The position numbers were made by a program, and so were the translations under genes. A stretch of DNA of 8,656 bases from an uncultured Devosia sp. (GTDB taxonomy: Bacteria; Pseudomonadota; Alphaproteobacteria; Rhizobiales; Devosiaceae): positions 1-8,656 of the forward strand of contig CAKTFF010000070.1 of NCBI GenBank assembly GCA_934553185.1. Reading direction: 5' to 3'. Below, in pieces: positions 1-5,286 of this stretch (position 1 is its first letter; every line of letters starts with the position of its first letter). The notes below the pieces were generated by a model. The model made no database searches, was not told where the DNA came from, and was given only the letters and a program-made list of their open reading frames with translations.

Positions 1-1448
1 GGCAGGCTTTCATGAACGGGCCGGTGCGCGGACGCGACGTTTTCAGTCCGATGGATTTCCTGATCGGGGGCACCGACTATGCCGGGCAGGGCTGGCGCAT
101 GCTGATGGAATGCCTGTCCACCGGGCGCGCTATCTCGTTGCCGGCGATCGGGTCGATCTCGATCAAGCAGGCGCTGCGCGTGACCTCGGCTTATGCGCGG
201 ATCCGGCGGCAGTTCGGTATTCCCGTCGGGCTGATGGAGGGGGTGGCTGAGCCGATCGGGGAAATGGTCAAGCGCGCCTATGTTTATGAAGCGGCGCGGC
301 GGCTGACTGCTTCCATGGTGGACGAAGGGCAGCGGCCCGCGGTGATCTCGGCGCTGCTGAAATACCGCACGACCGAGGCGATGCGCGACAGCGTCGATGA
401 CGCCTTCGACGTGCATGGCGGCCGCGCCATCCAGGACGGGCCAAGCAATTACCTGTTTGGCGGCTATATGGCGACCCCCGTCGCCATCACGGTGGAAGGG
501 GCGAACATCCTCACCCGCACGCTGATGACCTTTGCTCAGGGCGTGTTGCGGGCGCATCCGTTTTTATATCGCGAGATCGCGGCGGCGGGGAACAAGGACC
601 GCAAGGTGGGGATCGACCACTTCGACAGCGCCTTTGGCGGGCATACCAAATTCATGCTGCGCAACATGGTGGCGAGCTTTCTTCATGGCGTCAGCAATGC
701 GGCTTTTGCCTCGACGCCGCATCAAGGGCCGATGGCGCAGTGGTATCGGCAGTTGCATCGCTATTCGCAGGCTTTTGCGCTGACGGCGGACTGGACCACG
801 GTGTTTCTGGGTGGGCAGCTCAAGCGCAAGCAGAAGCTGAGCGGGCGGATGGCGGATATTCTGAGCGAGCTTTATCTGATGTCGGCGACTTTGCGGCGGT
901 GGGAGGACGAGGGGCAGCTGGCCGAGGACCGCCCGCTGGTTGACGCCATCATGGCGGACCGGATTGCGGCGATGGAGAAGAGCTTTGGCGAGGTGTTCGC
1001 CAACTTCCCCAATGCCCCCTTTGCCTGGGCGATGCGCGTGCTGTGTTTCCCCCTGGGGCGCCATGCCAAGCCGGCTTCGGACCGGGTCAATTACCGGCTT
1101 GTCCGCGCGGTGCTGCAGCCTGGGGCCTTTCGAGATCGGTTGACCACCGGGGCGTATGTGTCCACCGACCCCGAAGACATTACGGGTGTGCTGGAAGATG
1201 CGCTGATCAAGGTGCATGAGGCCGAGGAGATCGAGGCCCGGTTCATCCGGGCGGCCCGAAAGGGCGTAATCGAGCGGCGGCTGGACCGGGATGCCATTGC
1301 CGATGCGGTGGCGGCCGGGGTCCTCAACGACAACGAGGCCGGCATCATTCGGGCTGCTGATGAGGCGACGGACCGGGTGGTGCGGGTAGATGATTTCGCG
1401 CCGGAGGATTTGGTGGCCGAGCGTGGGCAGAGGGTAGCGGCGGAGTGA
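1..1448 (+). CDS. fadE: FadE-type acyl-CoA dehydrogenase, C-terminal part (5' end outside window)
   Basis: It catalyses the first, FAD-dependent step of beta-oxidation, acyl-CoA to trans-2-enoyl-CoA. The reading frame is already open at the left edge (codons from base 3), so the ATG at 12 is an internal Met and the gene begins upstream. About 481 codons are visible, against roughly 815 in E. coli FadE, which I match from memory along the whole visible length. Landmarks counted from that Met are the NGPVRGRDVF and GQGWRMLMECLSTGRAISLP blocks near the start, the helical dehydrogenase domain to about residue 175, and VEGANILTRT, where E162 (bases 495-497) aligns with the usual catalytic glutamate. 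The FadE-specific extension (DUF1974-like) follows, with LGGQLKRKQKLSGRMADILS and an ending VDDFAPEDL. It stops at TGA 1446-1448. A repeat-filled gap separates it from the next fad gene, so shared transcription is likely but not shown. The family call is strong; chain-length preference cannot be read. Confidence 0.93.
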   Translation, partial: QAFMNGPVRGRDVFSPMDFLIGGTDYAGQGWRMLMECLSTGRAISLPAIGSISIKQALRVTSAYARIRRQFGIPVGLMEGVAEPIGEMVKRAYVYEAARRLTASMVDEGQRPAVISALLKYRTTEAMRDSVDDAFDVHGGRAIQDGPSNYLFGGYMATPVAITVEGANILTRTLMTFAQGVLRAHPFLYREIAAAGNKDRKVGIDHFDSAFGGHTKFMLRNMVASFLHGVSNAAFASTPHQGPMAQWYRQLHRYSQAFALTADWTTVFLGGQLKRKQKLSGRMADILSELYLMSATLRRWEDEGQLAEDRPLVDAIMADRIAAMEKSFGEVFANFPNAPFAWAMRVLCFPLGRHAKPASDRVNYRLVRAVLQPGAFRDRLTTGAYVSTDPEDITGVLEDALIKVHEAEEIEARFIRAARKGVIERRLDRDAIADAVAAGVLNDNEAGIIRAADEATDRVVRVDDFAPEDLVAERGQRVAAE

Positions 1449-1486
1449 TGGTGTCACGCCCTCAGCCCTCCGGGCGTTCTTCCTTC

Positions 1487-1509
1487 AAATCGCTCCACTG
1501 GAGCGATTT
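1487..1509. repeat. Short perfect hairpin (10-bp stem, 3-base loop)
   Basis: AAATCGCTCC (1487-1496) is followed by ACT and then its exact reverse complement (1500-1509). A weaker hairpin, ACGCCC (1456-1461) with GGGCGT (1472-1477), lies just upstream. The stem starts 39 bases after the fadE stop, and no T-run follows, so it is a poor intrinsic terminator on the + strand. On the - strand this stretch also keeps a short open frame (about 16 codons). From memory, similar hairpin modules are dispersed between genes in Hyphomicrobiales, so I read it as part of a mobile or repeated intergenic element rather than a gene-specific signal. Confidence 0.6.
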
Positions 1510-1531
1510 ACCCTGTCGGTACACTCATCAC

Positions 1532-1635
1532 GGTTCGAGGCTCGCGAAGAGCTCGCACCTCACCATGAGGGCTACTTTGATATCGAGCTTCCAGTAGGCC
1601 TCATGGTGAGGTGGGAGCGTAGCGACCCTCGAACC
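1532..1635. repeat. Long imperfect palindrome, REP/BIME-like intergenic element
   Basis: The two halves fold back on each other. GGTTCGAGG (1532-1540) pairs with CCTCGAACC (1627-1635), TCGC (1542-1545) with GCGA (1622-1625), GCTC (1551-1554) with GAGC (1615-1618), CACCTCACCATGAGG (1556-1570) with its exact complement at 1599-1613, and CTACT (1572-1576) with AGTAG (1593-1597). That makes about 37 base pairs around a 16-base loop, broken only by single mismatches and one small internal loop. Each half can also form its own small hairpin (CCTCA/TGAGG type). Such paired palindromes are typical of REP/BIME-like elements in alphaproteobacteria, and this exact sequence feel is familiar from that group, though I cannot confirm copies elsewhere. 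It ends 13 bases before the fadJ ribosome binding site, so in an mRNA it could stall decay, dampen read-through from fadE, or affect initiation. Confidence 0.75.
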
Positions 1636-1648
1636 ACGAGGGCGTGGC

Positions 1649-1655
1649 AGAGGAG
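1649..1655 (+). promoter_or_regulatory. Ribosome binding site deciding the fadJ start
   Basis: AGAGGAG sits six bases before the ATG at 1662. An in-frame GTG at 1644 would add six residues, but the site would then lie inside the coding sequence and the GTG has only repeat sequence ahead of it. The ATG at 1662 is therefore preferred. Confidence 0.75.
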
Positions 1656-1661
1656 CAGTTT

Positions 1662-3620
1662 ATGATCCAGCCGAGCATGCCCGAAACGCGGAATTGGCGG
1701 TTTCACCGCGATGTGGAACAGCTGGGCTGGCTAACCATCGATACGCCCGGGCCGGTCAACACGCTGAGCCGCGATGCGATCGGCGAGCTGGAACTGCTGG
1801 TGAGCCGGTTTGAAGAGCTGGCGCGCGCGGGCGAGCTGGTGGGCGTCATCCTGCTCAGCGGCAAGGAGAGCGGGTTTATCGCTGGAGCCGATATCAGCGA
1901 ATTCGATGCAATGAGCGACTTTTCGGTGCTGCCCGAAGCGCTCAAGCGGACGCATGCGCTGTTTGCCAAGATCGAGAGCCTTTCCGTGCCGGTGGTTGCC
2001 GGCATTCATGGCTTCTGCCTGGGTGGCGGACTGGAACTGGCCTTGGCCTGCCATTATCGGGTGGCGGTTAATGACGACAAGACGCGGATCGGTTTTCCCG
2101 AGGTCAATCTCGGGATCTTTCCGGGTTTTGGCGGCACGGGTCGATCGATCCGGCAGGCGGGGCCGGTGGATGCGATGGGAATCATGCTGACGGGCAGGAT
2201 GCTCAAGGCCGGTGCGGCGCGGGGCATGAACCTTGTCGACAAGCTGGTGCGGCACCGCGACATGCTGCGCTGGGAAGCGCGCAAGGCGGTTTTGGGGAAG
2301 CGGAAATCGGCGGAGGCAAGCCTTGGCAAGAAGGTCATGGCCATGGGGCCATTACGGGGCCTTGTTGCCGGCAAGATGCGGGAACAGGCTGGAAAAAAGG
2401 CGCGTCCGGAGCATTATCCAGCCCCCTATGCGCTGATCGATCTATTTGAAAAGCACGGGCACGACTGGCGGGCGATGGTGGCCGGGGAAGTGGACGCCTT
2501 TGTGCCGCTGATGGGGTCCGATACGGCGACCAACCTCCGGCGGGTGTTTTTCGCATCCGAGGCGCTCAAGAAGCAGGGCAGCAAGGGGGCGCGGTTTGCC
2601 CGCGTGCATGTGATCGGCGCGGGGGTGATGGGCGGCGATATCGCGGCCTGGTGCGCTTATCGCGGCATGAGCGTGACGCTGCAGGACCTCGACATGGCGC
2701 GTATCCAGCCGGCGCTGGACCGGGGCAAGGCGCTGTTTCGCAAGCGGCTCAAGAAAAAGCACGAGGTGGATGCGGCGATGCTGCGGCTCGAGGCTGATCC
2801 CGAGGGCAGGGGCGTGGCGCGGGCCGACGTCGTGATTGAAGCGGTGGTGGAAAAGCTCGAGGTCAAGCAGGCGATCTTTGGCGGGCTGGAAGGGCGGATC
2901 AAGCCGGGGGCCATCCTTGCCACAAACACATCATCGATCGAGCTGGAGCGGATTGCCGAACATCTGGAGCGGCCGGAGCGGCTGATCGGGCTCCATTTCT
3001 TTAATCCCGTGGCGCAGCTGCCGCTGGTGGAGGTGATCCGCTCGCGGTTCAACACCGACGGCGAGATCGGTTTGGGCGCGGCCTTCGCGCTGGCGATCGG
3101 GAAATCGCCGGTGGTGGTGAAGTCGGCGCCGGGCTTTCTCGTTAACCGGGTGCTGATGCCCTATATGCTGGGCGCTGTGGAGCGGGTGGAGCGTGGGGAA
3201 AGCCCGGAGCTGCTGGATGCTGCTGCCGTCGCCTTCGGCATGCCGATGGGGCCGATCGAGCTGATGGATATGGTGGGGCTCGATGTGGGCAAGTCGGTGG
3301 CGACCGAGCTTGGTCACGCCGTGCCGGACGGGTCGAGGTTCGACGCGCTGGTCAAGGCGGGCAAGCTGGGGCGCAAGACGGGGCAGGGCTTTTACACCTG
3401 GACCGACGGCAAGGCGCAAAAAGGCGAAACGCCCGAGCATGCCGATCTGGCCGGTCTTGGCCGCGAATTGGTCAAGCCGCTGGTCGACATGACCGAGGTG
3501 GTGCTCGCCGAGGGCGTGGTGGCCGATGCGGGTCTTGCCGATATCGGGGTGATCCTGGGGACCGGGTTCGCGCCGTTCCTGGGCGGACCGCTCAAGGCGC
3601 GCAGCGACGGGAAGGCGTAA
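1662..3620 (+). CDS. fadJ: Bifunctional enoyl-CoA hydratase / 3-hydroxyacyl-CoA dehydrogenase (beta-oxidation alpha subunit, FadJ/FadB type)
   Basis: This multifunctional alpha subunit hydrates trans-2-enoyl-CoA and oxidises the resulting L-3-hydroxyacyl-CoA with NAD+, normally in a cytoplasmic complex with the thiolase encoded next. Residues 1-190 are a crotonase domain: the oxyanion-hole segment SGFIAGADISEF, then GGGLELALAC with E125 and FPEVNLGIFPGFGGT with E147, matching the FadB pair Glu119/Glu139. A linker with HYPAPYALI leads to the NAD-binding domain (about 314-500), with a Rossmann turn GAGVMGG (319-325), H445 in GLHFFNPV, E457 twelve residues later (same spacing as FadB H450/E462) and N495 in GFLVNR. 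The C-terminal 3HCDH domain shows FGMPMGPIELMD and GRKTGQGFY. At 652 residues it is shorter than the usual 690-730: it stops soon after GTGFAPFLGGPL, where relatives continue for roughly 45-55 residues. All catalytic residues are present. FadJ versus FadB naming is uncertain; the thiolase partner favours FadJ. Confidence 0.93.
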   Translation: MIQPSMPETRNWRFHRDVEQLGWLTIDTPGPVNTLSRDAIGELELLVSRFEELARAGELVGVILLSGKESGFIAGADISEFDAMSDFSVLPEALKRTHALFAKIESLSVPVVAGIHGFCLGGGLELALACHYRVAVNDDKTRIGFPEVNLGIFPGFGGTGRSIRQAGPVDAMGIMLTGRMLKAGAARGMNLVDKLVRHRDMLRWEARKAVLGKRKSAEASLGKKVMAMGPLRGLVAGKMREQAGKKARPEHYPAPYALIDLFEKHGHDWRAMVAGEVDAFVPLMGSDTATNLRRVFFASEALKKQGSKGARFARVHVIGAGVMGGDIAAWCAYRGMSVTLQDLDMARIQPALDRGKALFRKRLKKKHEVDAAMLRLEADPEGRGVARADVVIEAVVEKLEVKQAIFGGLEGRIKPGAILATNTSSIELERIAEHLERPERLIGLHFFNPVAQLPLVEVIRSRFNTDGEIGLGAAFALAIGKSPVVVKSAPGFLVNRVLMPYMLGAVERVERGESPELLDAAAVAFGMPMGPIELMDMVGLDVGKSVATELGHAVPDGSRFDALVKAGKLGRKTGQGFYTWTDGKAQKGETPEHADLAGLGRELVKPLVDMTEVVLAEGVVADAGLADIGVILGTGFAPFLGGPLKARSDGKA

Positions 3621-3621
3621 C

Positions 3622-4905
3622 ATGACTGAACTTCGCAGGGTTGCCATTGTTGGTTCGGCTCGTATTCCGTTTGCGCGGGGCAACACCGCCTATGCCGAAG
3701 AAACCAACCTCTCCATGCTGGGGACGGTGTTGCGCGGGCTGGCCGACAAGTTCGGCCTGAAGGGCGAAAAGATCGACGAGGTGATGGCCGGCTCGGTGAT
3801 CGCTCATTCGCGCGATTTCAACATTGCGCGCGAAGCGGCGTTGGACGCCGGCTTGTCGCCGCGAACGCCGGGCACCACGATGCAGATCGCCTGTGGCACG
3901 AGCCTGCAGGCGGCGCTGAGCCTGGGCGCCAAGATTGCTGCGGGCGAGATCGACAGCGCCATCGCGGCCGGGTCCGATACGGTGAGCGACAGCCCCATCG
4001 TCTTTGGTCCTCGATTCCAGCACCGGCTACTGGATGTGAACAGGGCGCGTTCAGGTGGCGAGAAGTTCAAGGCGTTCAAAGGCTTTTCCTTTGGTGAGCT
4101 TACGCCAGTGGCGCCTTCGGTCAACGAGCCGCGAACGGGGCTGTCCATGGGGCAGCATTGCGAATTGATGGCGCGCGAATGGGGGATCGGGCGCGCGGCG
4201 CAGGACGCGTGGGCGGTTAGGAGCCACCGCAATGCGGCAGAGGCTTATGACGAGGGCTTCCATGACGACCTTTTGGTGCCCTGTGCCGGGCTCGTGCGCG
4301 ACAACAATGTGCGGCCGGACGCCAACACGGAAAAGCTGGCGACGCTGAAGCCGGCTTTCGACAAGAGTTCGGGCCATGGCACGCTGACAGCCGGCAATTC
4401 GACGCCACTGACAGATGGTGCTTCTGCCGTGCTGCTGGCGAGTGAGGACTGGGCACGCCAGCGCGGACTGCCGATCCTGGCTTTTCTGTCCACCGGACGG
4501 GTCGCGGGCAATGATTTCGCCCATGGCGAGGGGCTGCTGATGGCGCCCACCATTGCGGTCAGCGAAATGCTGGAGCGGCGTGGCCTCCATTTTGCCGATA
4601 TCGACTATTTCGAGCTCCATGAAGCGTTTGCGGCGCAGGTTTTATGCACGCTCAAGGCTTGGGAAGACCCCGATTATTGCCGCGACGTGCTGGGGCGCGA
4701 CGTGCCGCTGGGGCCGATCGATCCGGGCCGCATCAACGTCAAGGGGTCAAGTCTGGCCTATGGCCATCCCTTTGCTGCGACCGGGGCGCGTATTCTGGGG
4801 CTGACGGCCAAACTGCTCTCGACGGAACCGGGAAAAAGGGCTTTGCTGAGCGTCTGTACGGCTGGTGGCATGGGTGTCGCCGCCCTGGTGGAAAGCGCCG
4901 CATGA
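3622..4905 (+). CDS. fadI: Acetyl-CoA C-acyltransferase (3-ketoacyl-CoA thiolase, FadI type)
   Basis: This is the beta subunit of the beta-oxidation complex, cleaving 3-ketoacyl-CoA with CoA to acetyl-CoA and a chain two carbons shorter. The 427 residues are close to FadI (about 436) and longer than FadA (about 387). The nucleophile is C91 in QIACGTSLQAALSLGAKIAAG. Further thiolase signatures are GNSTPLTDGASAVLLAS, HEAF (333-336), H382 in AYGHPFAATGAR and C412 in CTAGGMG. AYGHPFAATGAR is the FadI/trifunctional-protein form rather than the GHP(I/L)G(A/C)(S/T)G form of most FadA and biosynthetic thiolases. The start is one base after the fadJ stop, so the two are almost certainly cotranscribed and translationally coupled. 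A GGGAAGG stretch at the end of fadJ (about 3610-3616) can serve as ribosome binding site. The stop overlaps the start of a small downstream gene. Confidence 0.94.
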   Translation: MTELRRVAIVGSARIPFARGNTAYAEETNLSMLGTVLRGLADKFGLKGEKIDEVMAGSVIAHSRDFNIAREAALDAGLSPRTPGTTMQIACGTSLQAALSLGAKIAAGEIDSAIAAGSDTVSDSPIVFGPRFQHRLLDVNRARSGGEKFKAFKGFSFGELTPVAPSVNEPRTGLSMGQHCELMAREWGIGRAAQDAWAVRSHRNAAEAYDEGFHDDLLVPCAGLVRDNNVRPDANTEKLATLKPAFDKSSGHGTLTAGNSTPLTDGASAVLLASEDWARQRGLPILAFLSTGRVAGNDFAHGEGLLMAPTIAVSEMLERRGLHFADIDYFELHEAFAAQVLCTLKAWEDPDYCRDVLGRDVPLGPIDPGRINVKGSSLAYGHPFAATGARILGLTAKLLSTEPGKRALLSVCTAGGMGVAALVESAA

Positions 4906-5126
4906 GCGACAATGTCATCAAGTTTCGCCCGATCAAGAAGCAGCCCGATCCCAAGCCGCCGCGCGAGCCGGGCGTTCCCGGCTGGGTGCCATGGGTGGCC
5001 CTGTTGGTTGTCGCCATCGTCATTATGGCGCCCAGCAGTTCATCTAGGGCCCGCCCTCATGCTGTTCTCGCGATCGTGATGAATTTTACCCGCCAGCCTG
5101 GTTTTGTCACACGGCTGACATGTTAA
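4902..5126 (+). CDS. Small single-helix membrane protein, possibly frameshifted at its C-terminus
   Basis: I do not recognise a named family. The ATG overlaps the fadI stop as ATGA, the classic sign of translational coupling. The first 25 residues are basic and proline-rich (MSDNVIKFRPIKKQPDPKPP), then GWVPWVALLVVAIVIMA (about residues 27-43) makes one transmembrane helix. This layout suggests a cytoplasmic tail anchored in the inner membrane. The remaining 30 residues as read (ending FVTRLTC) look like translated intergenic DNA. The +1 frame after the helix would instead read YGAQQFI and stop at TAG 5045-5047, giving a neat 48-residue protein; one extra T near 5022-5024 would do this. The N-terminal part to about 5024 is well supported by position and composition; the true end is unclear. 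A longer in-frame start at 4644 would lie inside fadI and is rejected. Function unknown; a link to fatty-acid metabolism is only positional. Confidence 0.6.
   Translation: MSDNVIKFRPIKKQPDPKPPREPGVPGWVPWVALLVVAIVIMAPSSSSRARPHAVLAIVMNFTRQPGFVTRLTC
5105..5120. promoter_or_regulatory. Inverted repeat TGTCA-N6-TGACA upstream of oppA
   Basis: Exact five-base arms are separated by CACGGC. It lies at the end of the small ORF as annotated, or in noncoding DNA if that ORF stops at 5047. The arms are short, so chance is possible; it is listed because a second repeat of the same geometry follows 20 bases later. A regulator dimer site is an inference only. Confidence 0.25.
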
Positions 5127-5139
5127 TAAGGCTTGCCGG

Positions 5140-5155
5140 TTGACGCTTAGGTCAA
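5140..5155. promoter_or_regulatory. Inverted repeat TTGAC-N6-GTCAA, candidate operator
   Basis: Perfect five-base arms flank GCTTAG, about 130 bases before the oppA start. The left arm is also the best -35-like TTGACG of the region, so a protein bound here could block or recruit polymerase. The spacer length equals that of the repeat at 5105-5120, although the half-site sequence differs. Nothing identifies the regulator, and no regulator gene is in the window. Confidence 0.3.
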
Positions 5156-5190
5156 TGTTTTGCTTGTCAGTGGACGGACGAGCGTAATAC
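5140..5190 (+). promoter_or_regulatory. Candidate oppA promoter region (sigma-70-like boxes)
   Basis: The oppABC unit needs its own promoter here. Two pairings are visible, both imperfect. TTGACG (5140-5145) has only CTTGTC at 5163-5168 at the proper 17-base distance. TTGTCA (5164-5169) is followed by TAATAC (5185-5190) but with a short 15-base spacer. The local composition is less GC-rich than in the genes, as expected for a promoter. Which pair is used, if either, cannot be decided from sequence. Confidence 0.3.
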
Positions 5191-5199
5191 CGTCCAATC

Positions 5200-5243
5200 A
5201 TCAGGTCTTTCAGCCTGATAAAGCCGCAGCGGCATGACTGCGG
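5200..5243 (+). promoter_or_regulatory. Two adjacent small stem-loops in the likely oppA leader
   Basis: ATCAGG (5200-5205) pairs with CCTGAT (5214-5219), and CCGCAG (5224-5229) with CTGCGG (5238-5243). Each is a perfect six-base stem with an eight-base loop, four bases apart, ending 27 bases before the ribosome binding site. They could protect the mRNA 5' end or be chance. They match no riboswitch I know, and the oppA ribosome binding site is not in a stem. Confidence 0.3.
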
Positions 5244-5270
5244 AAACCAAGACATTTTCAGGCATTCCAC

Positions 5271-5276
5271 AGGAGA
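5271..5276 (+). promoter_or_regulatory. oppA ribosome binding site
   Basis: AGGAGA lies ten bases before the ATG at 5287, with A/T-rich sequence (ACAATA) next to the start codon. The spacing is slightly long but the match is good, fitting a highly translated binding protein. Confidence 0.65.
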
Positions 5277-5286
5277 TGGCACAATA

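Noticed and set aside
564..1457. - strand frame opposite fadE
   Set aside because: Proline/arginine-rich composition and no motif; fadE on the + strand is unambiguous.
1644..1661. GTG start giving fadJ six more residues
   Set aside because: The ribosome binding site AGAGGAG at 1649-1655 serves the ATG at 1662 with good spacing; nothing suitable precedes the GTG.
4644..4901. Earlier in-frame start making the small membrane protein 160 residues long
   Set aside because: The extra 86 residues lie wholly inside fadI in another frame and have low-quality composition. The ATGA overlap at 4902 is the natural start.
5046..5057. Hairpin AGGG-CCCG-CCCT as terminator of the fad cluster
   Set aside because: Only four pairs and no T-run; too weak to call.
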